Shown in pieces: positions 48,073 through 57,660 of a stretch of DNA of 64,000 bases (positions are counted from its first letter, which is position 1; each line of letters starts with the position of its first letter). Under the pieces are notes generated by a model. The model was not told where the DNA came from. It made no database searches and saw only the letters and a list, made by a program, of their open reading frames with translations. The DNA is taken from assembly GCF_027111315.2 (NCBI RefSeq), contig NZ_CP114289.2, positions 4,092,001-4,156,000 of the forward strand, given 5' to 3'. The translations under genes and the position numbers were made by a program. The DNA comes from Flavobacterium limnophilum. Its GTDB lineage: Bacteria; Bacteroidota; Bacteroidia; Flavobacteriales; Flavobacteriaceae.

Positions 48073-50214
48073 ATGAAAAAAACAATTTTTATTCTGGTTG
48101 TTGCAACTGTACTATCTTCGTACGGTCAAAAACAAAAAAACGTGAAATACCCACAAACAAAAAAAGGAGAAACAGTTGATCTGTATTTCGATACCAAAGT
48201 CAATGATCCGTATCGTTGGCTCGAAGACGACAAATCGGAGGAAACGGCTGCTTGGGTAAAAGCAGAAAATGAAGTGACTTATGATTATTTGTCAAAGATT
48301 CCTTTTAGAAACGAATTAAAAGACAGATTAGAAAAATTATGGAATTATGAAAAAATAGGGTCACCTTCCACCGAAGGAAACTTCTCCTATTTCTTCAAAA
48401 ATAACGGTTTGCAAAACCAATCCGTTTTGTATCGAAAAGACGCTTCCGGTAAAGAAGAACTTTTTCTGGATCCAAACACTTTTTCCAAGGATGGAACCAC
48501 TTCTTTGGGCGAAATGGATTTCTCGAAAGACGGTTCCATCTTGGCTTATTCCATTTCGGAAGGCGGTAGCGATTGGAGAAAAGTAATTATTATGGATGCC
48601 CTTTCCAAAAAAGTAGTAGAAGATACTTTGGTTGACGTAAAGTTCAGCGGATTGTCCTGGAAAGGAAACGAAGGATTTTTCTATTCCAGTTACGACAAAC
48701 CAAAAGGGAGCCAATTGTCGGCCAAAACAGACCAACACAAATTGTATTTCCATAAATTGGGAACTTCACAAAAAGAGGACAAGGTAATCTTTGGTGCAGA
48801 CCAAAAAAGAAGATACGTGGGCGGTAGCGTCACCGATGACGACAACTATTTGGTCATTACGGCCTCTGTTGCCACTTATGGAAATGAATTGTACGTCAAG
48901 GATTTAACCAATCCAAACAGTCCTTTGGTTGTCATTGTGGATAATTTCAACAGCGACAGCAATGTTATCGAGAATGATGGCACTAAATTGTACATCGAAA
49001 CCGACTGGAATGCACCCAACAAACGCATTGTTACGGTTGATGTAAGCAATCCAAAACCCGAAAATTGGAAAGATTTTATTCCTGAAACAGAAAATGTTTT
49101 GACGCCTTCCACTTGTGGTGGTTTTTTCTTTGCCAATTACATGAAAGATGCCGTTTCGGTCGTTCAACAATATGATTATTCTGGAAAACTCGTTCGCAAT
49201 ATCCAATTGCCGGGATTGGGAACAGCTACTGGTTTTAGCGGAAAGAAAACAGACAAAACAGTATATTATTCTTTTGCCAATTATATTACGCCCGGAACCA
49301 TTTATGCCTTGGAACCCCAATCCGGAAAATCGGTGATTTACGAAAAACCAAAAGTGGATTTCAAAAGTGAAGAATATGTTTCCAAACAAGTTTTTTACAC
49401 ATCGAAAGACGGAACCAAAATCCCGATGATGATTACCCACAAAAAAGGATTGAAACTTGACGGCAAGAATCCAACGATACTCTATGCTTATGGCGGTTTC
49501 AATATCAGCTTGACGCCAAGTTTCAGCATTGCCAATGCAGTTTGGTTGGAAAATGGTGGAATTTATGCCGTTGCCAACTTGCGAGGTGGTGGCGAATATG
49601 GGAAAAAATGGCATGATGCAGGAACCAAAATGCAAAAACAAAATGTGTTCGACGATTTCATCGCCGCCGCCGAATATCTAATCTCCGAAAAATATACGTC
49701 ATCCAGTTTCCTTGCCATTCGTGGCGGATCAAACGGCGGTTTGCTCGTGGGAGCCACCATGACACAACGTCCCGATTTGATGAAAGTGGCCTTGCCGGCA
49801 GTGGGTGTTTTGGATATGTTGCGTTACCATACTTTTACTTCTGGCGCAGGTTGGGCTTATGATTATGGAACTTCCCAAGACAGCAAGGAAATGTTTGAAT
49901 ACATCAAGAAATATTCCCCTGTGCACAATGTGAAAAAAGGAACGCAATATCCTGCCACGATGGTTACAACCGGCGATCATGACGATAGAGTGGTGCCGGC
50001 GCACAGTTTTAAATTTGCTGCCGAGTTGCAGGAAAAACAAAGCGGAAGCAATCCAACTTTAATCCGTATCGACGTAAAAGCAGGTCATGGTGCCGGAAAA
50101 TCGATAGCAGCCACAATTCAGGAAAATGCAGATGTCCAAGCTTTTACTCTTTATAATATGGGATTCACGGCATTGCCTAAAACTGTGATTTTGTCGTCGC
50201 CAGAGATGAAATAA
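48073..50214 (+). CDS. Prolyl oligopeptidase (S9A)
   Basis: The 713-residue enzyme cuts after proline in short peptides. Signal peptide [19 protein letters not shown] places it in the periplasm. The N-terminal segment [28 protein letters not shown] is the S9A signature; a seven-blade propeller follows, then the hydrolase domain with [11 protein letters not shown], nucleophile Ser (about residue 553) in [11 protein letters not shown], Asp in [12 protein letters not shown] and His in [12 protein letters not shown] 48073 is preferred over 48058 because it gives a clean signal peptide. Confidence 0.94.
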   Translation: MKKTIFILVVATVLSSYGQKQKNVKYPQTKKGETVDLYFDTKVNDPYRWLEDDKSEETAAWVKAENEVTYDYLSKIPFRNELKDRLEKLWNYEKIGSPSTEGNFSYFFKNNGLQNQSVLYRKDASGKEELFLDPNTFSKDGTTSLGEMDFSKDGSILAYSISEGGSDWRKVIIMDALSKKVVEDTLVDVKFSGLSWKGNEGFFYSSYDKPKGSQLSAKTDQHKLYFHKLGTSQKEDKVIFGADQKRRYVGGSVTDDDNYLVITASVATYGNELYVKDLTNPNSPLVVIVDNFNSDSNVIENDGTKLYIETDWNAPNKRIVTVDVSNPKPENWKDFIPETENVLTPSTCGGFFFANYMKDAVSVVQQYDYSGKLVRNIQLPGLGTATGFSGKKTDKTVYYSFANYITPGTIYALEPQSGKSVIYEKPKVDFKSEEYVSKQVFYTSKDGTKIPMMITHKKGLKLDGKNPTILYAYGGFNISLTPSFSIANAVWLENGGIYAVANLRGGGEYGKKWHDAGTKMQKQNVFDDFIAAAEYLISEKYTSSSFLAIRGGSNGGLLVGATMTQRPDLMKVALPAVGVLDMLRYHTFTSGAGWAYDYGTSQDSKEMFEYIKKYSPVHNVKKGTQYPATMVTTGDHDDRVVPAHSFKFAAELQEKQSGSNPTLIRIDVKAGHGAGKSIAATIQENADVQAFTLYNMGFTALPKTVILSSPEMK

Positions 50215-50264
50215 TTCCACGATTTATTGAAGATGCCTTTTTGATTTAGGTTTTCTTCACCAAC

Positions 50265-50307
50265 AAAAACCGCAAATCTTTTTCGAAAATTTGCGGTTTT
50301 TTGTTTT
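50265..50307. terminator. Bidirectional terminator
   Basis: AAAACCGCAAAT (50266-50277) pairs with ATTTGCGGTTTT (50289-50300), then T. Between convergent peptidase and transpeptidase genes. Confidence 0.9.
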
Positions 50308-50331
50308 TAATTGGTTCACCATAAAATTGAA

Positions 50332-51921
50332 CTATTTGAAATCTTCCTCAAACAGCAATTCTGCCAATCGATTGTCTCTTTGATAAACGTCTCTATAAAA
50401 ATTAATCATTCCAGAATCATCAACCCAAGCCGTGAAATAGCCAATATAAACCGGTATTTTCTTTTTCAGGTAACAGGTTGTTTCAACGCCACCGTTCATG
50501 GCGGCATCTATCCGGTCAACAGGCCAATCTGGGTAGTCTTTTAAAATCAAAATAGCCAATTCTTTGGCTTTGTCCATATTGATGCATCCGTGACTAAACA
50601 ACCGAACTTCGGTGTCAAACAATGATTTGACGGGCGTGTCATGCAAATAAATACTATTCGAATTCGGAAACATGAACTTGACTAATCCCAAGGAGTTTCT
50701 TGGGCCAGGTTTTTGCCTAACATTGCCATTGTTCCATTCCATGTTATGGGAAGCCAAATAATTTTTGTCACGCTCCATGGCGAATTTTAATTCGTTTTCG
50801 ATGATGCTTCTGGGGACATTCCAATACGGGCTAAACACAATGTGGCTTATATTGCCGCTAAAGATTACCGTTTCGGTCATAATTTTACCCACAAACACTC
50901 TCGATTCCAATTCTTTTATACCATTTCTTCGGTATATTAATTTAAAAGACGGGATATTTATCACGATAAATTCATCGAATTTTGTCAACTCTGGATCAAT
51001 CCAACGGCAACGTTCCATGTTTACCATAATGGTTTTGATGCGCTCTTCAACGGGCACATTCAGGTGTTCGAGATGTTCTGATTCGATGCGGTAATTTAGT
51101 CTAAAGCCATTTCTTTTTTTGTAATTCAAGACTGCGGCCATTAATTCTTCGTCATACCAATTACTTTTGGAATCTTTTTTTAAATCTCCGGTAATGGTGA
51201 GTCTTTTCCTGATTTGGCCAATGACTTTCGAGCTGTCATTTGGTTTGTAGTCTTTTATGAACGGATCCATTTTAATGGTATTCCAACCGCCATTTTGTTC
51301 TATACGGCGGTATTTTTTCAAGGCTTCCCGCATTTTGTAATATTGTCCCAAAAGCTGGTCTTCATTTTTGTTTAATAACTTGGAATCCACCAATAATGAA
51401 TCCAGTAAATTCGCATAAGAGAGTTTTTTTCGGGGAATGAACCAGCCAGTTTCCGTTATTTTTTCGGTCTCAATTCCTTTATATACTTTTTCCGCATAAT
51501 AGACATACATCGACGACAAGAGAATTTCAGTATCGGTTTTTGAAAGTTTTTTGGAGGTTTCTCCGTTGAAAATACTGTTAATTTCATCTTTGTAAGGTAA
51601 ATTGAATTCTAATCCTTCTTCCTCAAGTCGATTTGCTTTTGAATATAATAGATTGGCAAACTCTATCAACCCTTCTTTGTCGTGCCAAATCCAAGAGTAT
51701 TTTCGGTTTTTATACAAGGCATTTACCTCGGATTCATAGTCTTTCAGATAAGGATATTTCTTGAAAAAGGCCGATAGAATGGCCTTGCTGACTATTGGTT
51801 CTTGAAAAACTTGGCCAGAAGAAATGACGCTGTTCGCACTATTTAGTTTTCTGTTGCCGTAAATAGCTGAAATTGAAAAAAGCAACAACATAATTACAAG
51901 GGCCAAAACAAGTTTTTTCAT
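50332..51921 (-). CDS. L,D-transpeptidase (YcbB/LdtD type)
   Basis: A 529-residue envelope enzyme that makes 3-3 peptidoglycan cross-links or attaches proteins. It has an N-terminal signal/anchor (MKKLVLALVIMLLLFSISAIYG), a scaffold domain, a peptidoglycan-binding-like segment, and the YkuD catalytic domain with IYLHDTPVKSLF and the active Cys C446 in LFSHGCINM. Minus strand TATCTTTG (51946-51939) is the likely -7 box. Confidence 0.93.
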   Translation of the reverse strand: MKKLVLALVIMLLLFSISAIYGNRKLNSANSVISSGQVFQEPIVSKAILSAFFKKYPYLKDYESEVNALYKNRKYSWIWHDKEGLIEFANLLYSKANRLEEEGLEFNLPYKDEINSIFNGETSKKLSKTDTEILLSSMYVYYAEKVYKGIETEKITETGWFIPRKKLSYANLLDSLLVDSKLLNKNEDQLLGQYYKMREALKKYRRIEQNGGWNTIKMDPFIKDYKPNDSSKVIGQIRKRLTITGDLKKDSKSNWYDEELMAAVLNYKKRNGFRLNYRIESEHLEHLNVPVEERIKTIMVNMERCRWIDPELTKFDEFIVINIPSFKLIYRRNGIKELESRVFVGKIMTETVIFSGNISHIVFSPYWNVPRSIIENELKFAMERDKNYLASHNMEWNNGNVRQKPGPRNSLGLVKFMFPNSNSIYLHDTPVKSLFDTEVRLFSHGCINMDKAKELAILILKDYPDWPVDRIDAAMNGGVETTCYLKKKIPVYIGYFTAWVDDSGMINFYRDVYQRDNRLAELLFEEDFK

Positions 51922-51938
51922 GGCGTAATTATTTTATA

Positions 51939-51946
51939 CAAAGATA
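51939..51946 (-). promoter_or_regulatory. -7 element of the L,D-transpeptidase gene
   Basis: Minus strand TATCTTTG, 17 bases before the ATG at 51921. Confidence 0.5.
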
Positions 51947-52007
51947 GAAAATATATAAATTACTCGAAAAAAAACACTATTATTGATGTGATTAATAGCT
52001 GTTTACC

Positions 52008-52667
52008 ATGACGCATCCAGAATATCTCCAACTTTCCGCCGATTTGCAGCAGTTGTTAAAAACGATTCCGCTTCATTGGGGCGCCATTCAAAATGATGGG
52101 ATGGATTGTAAAGTAAAGATGTTCCAAATTCATTCTTTTGCCGAGTTGGAAATCCGAATCCAAAACCTGTCGGAAGACGATAAGAATTATTTTCGGAGAA
52201 GATGGTTTTTGTGGAAATGTGCCCAATGCGACGAACATATTTTCTGCACAAACCAGAATGTTACACCAAATCCCAATCCGAAAGATCAAGATTACGATAT
52301 CGAATTCAACGGAAATCCAGAATTAAGATTCGATGTCAAAGGAACGGTGATTCCAAAGAAATTCAGAGACAAAATTGATGCAGTAATTCTAGATCCGACC
52401 GAGATGGTTCGGTTTTTCTACGAAAAGCAGAGTCGTGGCGTTCGCGACCATGTGCAAAACCGCTTGTTCATCGTTCATCATTCTTTTAGAAGTCCGGAAC
52501 GGGAAATGGTTTTGCGTTGTCATTGGGAATATAAGAAGGATTTATACAAAGAATATGCTTCCAAAATTTCGGCAACATCCAGTTTTATTACGTACCAAAA
52601 CATAAAATCCGGTATCGTGTTTCTTTTCGAAAATTTAGACAAATCGATTTCCCATAAATTTTTTTAG
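52008..52667 (+). CDS. Putative restriction endonuclease of the adjacent C5 methyltransferase
   Basis: A 219-residue protein with no family I can name. DYDIEF (95-100) followed by RFDVKGT (D109, K111) fits a PD-(D/E)XK active site with Asp in the middle position. A possible zinc cluster lies nearby (C71, C74, C80). It is 18 bases upstream of a C5 methyltransferase gene on the same strand, and a Vsr gene follows, the classical layout of a type II system. Restriction activity is therefore inferred from context and a plausible active site. No toxin-like or phage features. Confidence 0.6.
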   Translation: MTHPEYLQLSADLQQLLKTIPLHWGAIQNDGMDCKVKMFQIHSFAELEIRIQNLSEDDKNYFRRRWFLWKCAQCDEHIFCTNQNVTPNPNPKDQDYDIEFNGNPELRFDVKGTVIPKKFRDKIDAVILDPTEMVRFFYEKQSRGVRDHVQNRLFIVHHSFRSPEREMVLRCHWEYKKDLYKEYASKISATSSFITYQNIKSGIVFLFENLDKSISHKFF

Positions 52668-52685
52668 CAGTTTGATTTTTGTAAA

Positions 52686-54002
52686 TTGCGCCAAATAAAC
52701 CTAATCATTTTGGACAAAGAACCACAAAATAATTCCTTCTACGGCATCACCGAAATTTCCGAAAAACTCGGGGTTTCCCAAAAACTCGTCCGAAGACACA
52801 TCGCGAGCGGAGCTTTGCAATCGACCAAAATTGGCGGAGTTTACAAGATTCCCGTGCAATCCTTGGATGATTTCATGAATGATATCGAGATAAAAAATGA
52901 AGAATTATTGGCATCTGATTCTCCAAAAGAAAAATCTAAAAGCATTACAAAATCGACCAATAATTACAAAAACAATTCCAAAGACGACGTCAATTGGGTT
53001 GATATTGTGGAAGATTGGGAGAATCCAAAAAAATCAAAACTCACCTTTGTTGACTTGTTTTCGGGAGCAGGAGGAATAACAAAAGGCTTTGAAATGGCGG
53101 GATTGAATGGCGTTTGCGGACTCGATTGGTTCGAAGCAGCCGGAAAAACGTATAGAAGAAATTTCAACCATCCATTCATAGAAGGCGACATCAAATCGCC
53201 AGAAAAGAAAGCGGAATTTTATGCCACCGTAAAAAAAGGACTCAAAGGAAGACCATTAAATATCGTGGCTGGCGGATTCCCGTGCCAGGGATTTTCAATG
53301 GCCGGAAACCGAATTGTTGACGACCCCAGAAATTCACTCTACAAAGAATTGTTGGAAATCGTGACGACCCTGAATCCCGAATTCGTGGTTTGCGAAAACG
53401 TGGTCGGCATTCGTTCGATGCACAAAGGCAAAGTCGAAGAAATGATAATCAACGATTTCAAGGCTGCCGGTTACGAAATGAAAGTGACTGTTTTGCGCGC
53501 CGCCGATTATGGAGTTCCCCAAAAAAGAGACCGCGTAATTTTTATGGGCAATCGCATCGATAAAACTAATTTTCACCCAAAACCTTTTTTAAAACCTACA
53601 GAATATATTACCACAGGTCAAGCCATTGGTGACTTGATGCAAATGGGCGACAATCCTGATTTTAATCATGTTCAAACCAAGCATCGTCCTGACATGGCCG
53701 AAAGAATGTTGCAACTCGAAGAAGGCAAAAGTCTCTATAAAGGCTATTCCGATGCCTGGAAAAAATGTCCTTGGAACGAGGCTTCCTGCACCATCAAAGA
53801 AAACCACGGCGGCGTAAACGTGCATCCCAAATTGCCAAGAGTCTTGACGGCAAGGGAAATGGCAAGAATTCAATCTTTTCCCGATGATTTTATTTTTGAA
53901 GGCCCAAAAAACAAACAATTGGTGCAATTGGGCAATGCCGTTCCTCCTTTATTGTCGAAAGCGATTGGTTTGGCAATTCGAAAATCCTATGATTTGATAT
54001 GA
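52686..54002 (+). CDS. DNA (cytosine-5) methyltransferase with N-terminal helix-turn-helix
   Basis: The C-terminal 330 residues are a complete C5 methyltransferase: motif I FVDLFSGAGGITKGFEMAG, motif IV GGFPCQGFSMAG with catalytic C200, motif VI VCENVVG, motif VIII RDRVIF-type PQKRDRVIFMG, and motifs IX-X (LTAREMARIQSFPDDF, QLGNAVPPLLSKAI). The first 65 residues form an excisionase-like HTH (YGITEISEKLGVSQKLVRRHI, then TKIGGVYKIPVQSLDDFM). The start is TTG, at 52686 or 52710; no ATG is available. The HTH may allow self-control of the operon, which is inferred. Confidence 0.92.
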   Translation: MRQINLIILDKEPQNNSFYGITEISEKLGVSQKLVRRHIASGALQSTKIGGVYKIPVQSLDDFMNDIEIKNEELLASDSPKEKSKSITKSTNNYKNNSKDDVNWVDIVEDWENPKKSKLTFVDLFSGAGGITKGFEMAGLNGVCGLDWFEAAGKTYRRNFNHPFIEGDIKSPEKKAEFYATVKKGLKGRPLNIVAGGFPCQGFSMAGNRIVDDPRNSLYKELLEIVTTLNPEFVVCENVVGIRSMHKGKVEEMIINDFKAAGYEMKVTVLRAADYGVPQKRDRVIFMGNRIDKTNFHPKPFLKPTEYITTGQAIGDLMQMGDNPDFNHVQTKHRPDMAERMLQLEEGKSLYKGYSDAWKKCPWNEASCTIKENHGGVNVHPKLPRVLTAREMARIQSFPDDFIFEGPKNKQLVQLGNAVPPLLSKAIGLAIRKSYDLI

Positions 54003-54051
54003 TAAACCGCATAAAACCGCTAACTTTGAACTAGGTTTTAAATCCATTTTT

Positions 54052-54471
54052 ATGGACAATCTAACTTCAATCCAGCGTTCCAAAATTATGCAGGCCATTC
54101 GCAGCACCAATACCAAGGACGAAGTTCGTTTGGCAAAAGCCTTGTGGCATCTGGGTTATCGGTATCGAAAAAACAACCGGAAAGTTTTTGGCACGCCCGA
54201 CCTCACCTTCAAAAAACTCAAGATTGCCATCTTCGTTGACAGCGAATTTTTCCACGGCAAAGATTGGGAAACCCAAAAAAATCGATTCAAGAGCAATCAA
54301 GAGTTTTGGCAAAATAAAATCGAAAGGAACATGCAGCGCGACATCGAAGTCAGTAATTATTTGATGGAACAAGGCTGGACCGTAATTCGTTTTTGGAGCT
54401 CCGAGATTAAAAAAAATTTGGAGGAATGCATTGCCAAGATTCAAACGGAGATTGTCTTGAAACGGGAATAG
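54052..54471 (+). CDS. vsr: Vsr-type very short patch repair endonuclease (zinc-less variant)
   Basis: Vsr nicks at T-G mismatches left by deamination of 5-methylcytosine and so accompanies C5 methyltransferases. The 139-residue protein has IQRSKIMQAIRSTNTKDE, catalytic D50 in FGTPDLTF, FVDSEFFHGKDW (63-72) where most Vsr proteins have DGCFWHGC, and FWQNKIERNMQRD and GWTVIRFW. The Cys ligands of the zinc site are missing (S64-E65, K70). It follows the methyltransferase by 49 bases. Confidence 0.88.
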   Translation: MDNLTSIQRSKIMQAIRSTNTKDEVRLAKALWHLGYRYRKNNRKVFGTPDLTFKKLKIAIFVDSEFFHGKDWETQKNRFKSNQEFWQNKIERNMQRDIEVSNYLMEQGWTVIRFWSSEIKKNLEECIAKIQTEIVLKRE

Positions 54472-54506
54472 AATCAATTAATTTTTTTCATAATGTTTTA
54501 TTAAAG

Positions 54507-54532
54507 GGACTATTTTTATGGAAAAAGAGTCC
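54507..54532. other. Palindrome between vsr and hpf
   Basis: GGACT-A-TTTTT (54507-54517) and AAAAA-G-AGTCC (54522-54532) form a hairpin with no T-tract after it, just ahead of the hpf -7 box. Could be a weak terminator or operator. Confidence 0.35.
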
Positions 54533-54540
54533 TAAATTTG
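54533..54540 (+). promoter_or_regulatory. -7 element for hpf
   Basis: TAAATTTG, 23 bases before the ATG at 54564. Confidence 0.45.
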
Positions 54541-54563
54541 AGAAAAACAATAAATAATCACTT

Positions 54564-54878
54564 ATGAAAATTCAATTTAATACAGACAAAAACATAGAAG
54601 GTCACGAAAGATTAGAAACATTTTTTGCTGGGGAACTAGAAAAAGACCTGGCTCGTTTTGAGGACAAAATTACTCGCATCGAGGTGCATCTTGGAGACGA
54701 AAACAGCGATAAGGGAGGCGTAAACGACAAACGTTGCTTGATAGAAGCTCGCCCTGCAAAACTGCAACCCGTAGCCGTTACCGCTCATGCAGACACGATT
54801 GAAAAAGCCTTTTTTTTGGCGGCCGAAAAAATAAAGAAAACCTTGACTACCACTTTTGAAAAACAGAGTGCGTATTAA
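54564..54878 (+). CDS. hpf: Ribosome hibernation factor, HPF/RaiA family (short form)
   Basis: HPF/RaiA binds the 30S decoding channel and idles ribosomes in slow growth. The 104-residue protein has the family pattern: N-terminal MKIQFNTDKNIEGHERLETFF, ITRIEVHLGDEN, CLIEARPAKLQPVAVTAHADTIEKAFFLAAEKIKKTL. It lacks the long C-terminal dimerisation domain, so it is the short form. Monocistronic with a strong terminator. Confidence 0.93.
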   Translation: MKIQFNTDKNIEGHERLETFFAGELEKDLARFEDKITRIEVHLGDENSDKGGVNDKRCLIEARPAKLQPVAVTAHADTIEKAFFLAAEKIKKTLTTTFEKQSAY

Positions 54879-54914
54879 GAATATCGTTTTTCAGGTTAAT
54901 TGTTAATTCAGATC

Positions 54915-54950
54915 AAGCAGTCTCAAGGAAATCTTTAGACTGCTTTTTTT
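54915..54950 (+). terminator. Terminator of hpf
   Basis: AAGCAGTCT (54915-54923) pairs with AGACTGCTT (54937-54945), followed by a run of T. Confidence 0.85.
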
Positions 54951-55057
54951 ATGGCATAAAAGGTAAATATTTGTTTTGGATAGTCAAATTTGTTAAATTA
55001 TTTCCTTTAATCTTATAAGGTTTTCATTATCTTTATGTTAAAATAAACACAAAAAAT

Positions 55058-57559
55058 ATGAAAAGCTATTTTGCCAAAGCCAAAAGTTTCTTTTCGACCA
55101 AAGGTTTTAAAAGAGCATTCAAGATAATTGGGTTTTTCTTTATTGGATTGTTTGCCTTGATATTGATTAGTGCTGTTGGCTTGCGGATTTATTTTGAAAG
55201 AAATAAAACGGAAATAGTAAAAAAAATCAACACCCAAATCAACGACAATATTCTGGGAGAAGCCAAAATTGGCGACATAGGATACAAGTTCTTGATCGGA
55301 TTTCCCAATTTTACCGTGGTTTTGAAAGATGTGGAACTAAAGGACAGTTTGTTTGCCATTCATAAACGTCCCGTGCTGAAAGCGGGCGAAATCGAGGTGC
55401 GTTTGAATGTTCTGGCTTTGTTGAAAAAAGAAGTCAATATCCACAAAATTGTCATCAACGATGCTACTATTGATTTGTATAAGGACAAAAATGGAGTCAG
55501 CAATTCCAATATCTTCAAGCCCAAAAATAAAAAACCAAAAACAGAAAGCACCACCACGACTTCCATTGATGAGGTAGTCTTGAAAAACGTTAATTTTATA
55601 TCGGAAAATCAACAAGGGAACAAGTTGTTTTATTTTCATATAGAGTCTTTGAAAAGTAAAATAGACTACTCGGACGAAGGTTGGAAAACGGACGTTCGTC
55701 TGAAAACCTTTGCCAAAAGTCTGGCGTTTAACACCCAAAAAGGAAGCTTTGTGAAAGACAAAGAAATTGACGGCAACTTGTCTGTCGATTTTTCGAAAGC
55801 ACGAAACCAGATAAGTGTCGTTGCCGACAAATTGGAAATAGGCGGAGACCCTTTCAAGATCAAGGCTCATTTCAACATTGGAAAAGGAAATTCACTGTTT
55901 GATATTGACATCAAGACCAAAATATTGTGGCGCAACGCTTCTAATTTATTGTCCAACAACATTAGTTCCAAACTTAACAAGTTTGATTTGAAAGTGCCTC
56001 TCGAAGCTTCTTGCCTCATAAAAGGCGACATGAGAGTGAAAGGCGATCCCGAAATTTTGGTCAATGCCGTGATAAAAGACGACGAACTGAAGACTTCTTA
56101 CGGTGCAGTTGCCAATTGCAGTTTTAACGGAAAATTCACCAATAATTATAAAAATGGATTGGGTTGTAATGATGCCAATTCTGCCGTTATTGTCACTGAT
56201 TTTAAAGGAGAACACAAAGAAATTCCGTTAAGCATCCCATCGGCAATCATCAATAATCTGGAGAAACCGGTGGCGACGGGCAAATTCAATTCAGAATATG
56301 ACGTGGTCAAGATGAAAAACTTGATTAATGAAGATTTTATCAAATTCCATGAAGGAAGGGCCAAAGTAAATCTTGATTTCAAGGTTGATATTGTTGACCT
56401 AAGGTTGAATAAACCCCATTTTACCGGAAATATCATCATCAATGACGTGAGTCTTTATTATAAGCCAAAAAATATGAATCTTCAAAAAACAAACATTGAA
56501 CTTCATTTTACCGAACAGGCTTTGCTGATAAACAAGATTAAATATCAAAACCAAAAAAACACTGTTTTTATGGAAGGAAGAGTGGATAATTTCCTCAATT
56601 TGTATTATGATGCGCCCGAAAAAATGACCGTCAATTGGAAGATTTACAGTCCGTTTCTTGATATTAAACAAATAATTGGCGTTTTGTCCTACCACGATAA
56701 ATCCGTTCCCCAAAAAACCAAGACTAAAACACAATCTTCTGGGCAATTGCAAGAAGTGTTCAGCAAATCAAAAGTTAATCTCGATTTACGGGTCGATAAA
56801 TTGTCCTATAATAAAATGTTGGGAAACCAGTTTAAGGTTGATATTGCCATAAACAACGGTGGTTTGTATGTCAAAAACGGATCAATGCAAGGTTTGACAG
56901 GGAGTTCCATTTATTTTGATGCGCAACTGGTTCCCAAAAATGGATTGGTGTTTTTCAAATCGAACATCAACTTGAAAGATGGGGAAATTTCAAGATTTTT
57001 GGCCTCGTTCAATAATTTTGGCATAAAATCTTTTAGCCCAAACAGCATTAAAGGAAAACTTTCGCTCACGACTTCACTTACGGGAACTCTTAATCCGGAA
57101 AGGGATTTAATCAAAAGTTCCATTAAGGGAGACGTGAAATTTGATGTAAAAAACGGAACACTGATTAATTTTGAACCAATCCAAAAAATAGGGAAAGTAG
57201 CTATATCAAATAGGGACGTGAGCCATATTACTTTCAGTGATTTGTACGCCATTGCAACAATAAATGGAGAGAAAATAAATGTCAAAGAATTAAAAGTGAG
57301 TTCGAATGTCCTGAATATTGATGTAAATGGGATGTATTCATTGTCTGGTCAAGGAACCAATTTAGCCGTAAAAATTCCTTTGCGAAACCCAAAAGACGAT
57401 TACAAGATTGCAAATCAAAAGGAAAGAGACGAACTCAGATACAAAGGAATCGTCTTGAACTTGCTCGTGGTTGACGGAAAAAATGGCGAAACTAAAATTA
57501 AATTAGGCAAACCATCCGAAGAAGCACCCAAGGAAAAGCAAAAAAGGAAAAAGAAATAG
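55058..57559 (+). CDS. AsmA-family envelope protein
   Basis: An 833-residue protein with one N-terminal TM (about 26-48, IIGFFFIGLFALILISAVGLRIYF), then a long beta-rich region of AsmA type: LGEAKIGDIGYKFLIGFPNFTVVLKDVELKD, LNVLALLKKEVNIHKIVINDA, and near the end LKSSIKGDVKFDVKNGTLINFEPIQKIGKVAI. AsmA/TamB-like proteins span the periplasm as hydrophobic grooves and help lipid or protein traffic to the outer membrane. The tail is very basic (EKQKRKKK). Role specific to this protein is unknown. Confidence 0.88.
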   Translation: MKSYFAKAKSFFSTKGFKRAFKIIGFFFIGLFALILISAVGLRIYFERNKTEIVKKINTQINDNILGEAKIGDIGYKFLIGFPNFTVVLKDVELKDSLFAIHKRPVLKAGEIEVRLNVLALLKKEVNIHKIVINDATIDLYKDKNGVSNSNIFKPKNKKPKTESTTTTSIDEVVLKNVNFISENQQGNKLFYFHIESLKSKIDYSDEGWKTDVRLKTFAKSLAFNTQKGSFVKDKEIDGNLSVDFSKARNQISVVADKLEIGGDPFKIKAHFNIGKGNSLFDIDIKTKILWRNASNLLSNNISSKLNKFDLKVPLEASCLIKGDMRVKGDPEILVNAVIKDDELKTSYGAVANCSFNGKFTNNYKNGLGCNDANSAVIVTDFKGEHKEIPLSIPSAIINNLEKPVATGKFNSEYDVVKMKNLINEDFIKFHEGRAKVNLDFKVDIVDLRLNKPHFTGNIIINDVSLYYKPKNMNLQKTNIELHFTEQALLINKIKYQNQKNTVFMEGRVDNFLNLYYDAPEKMTVNWKIYSPFLDIKQIIGVLSYHDKSVPQKTKTKTQSSGQLQEVFSKSKVNLDLRVDKLSYNKMLGNQFKVDIAINNGGLYVKNGSMQGLTGSSIYFDAQLVPKNGLVFFKSNINLKDGEISRFLASFNNFGIKSFSPNSIKGKLSLTTSLTGTLNPERDLIKSSIKGDVKFDVKNGTLINFEPIQKIGKVAISNRDVSHITFSDLYAIATINGEKINVKELKVSSNVLNIDVNGMYSLSGQGTNLAVKIPLRNPKDDYKIANQKERDELRYKGIVLNLLVVDGKNGETKIKLGKPSEEAPKEKQKRKKK

Positions 57560-57599
57560 TATTTTATGCCGGCTCGGGATTCTGTCTTATATATTTCCT

Positions 57600-57607
57600 T
57601 AATTTTG
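57600..57607 (+). promoter_or_regulatory. -7 element for trmB
   Basis: TAATTTTG; the GTG start of trmB is 53 bases downstream. No clear -33. Confidence 0.35.
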
Positions 57608-57660
57608 CCAGCCAAGACCTTTAGGTCGAATTGTACGAAGTAAAAATATTTTATAAAAGC

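Noticed and set aside
48904..49641. A 245-residue frame on the minus strand inside the oligopeptidase gene
   Set aside because: It is antisense to a clear S9A gene, has no start signals and has Cys/Phe/Ile-rich noise composition.
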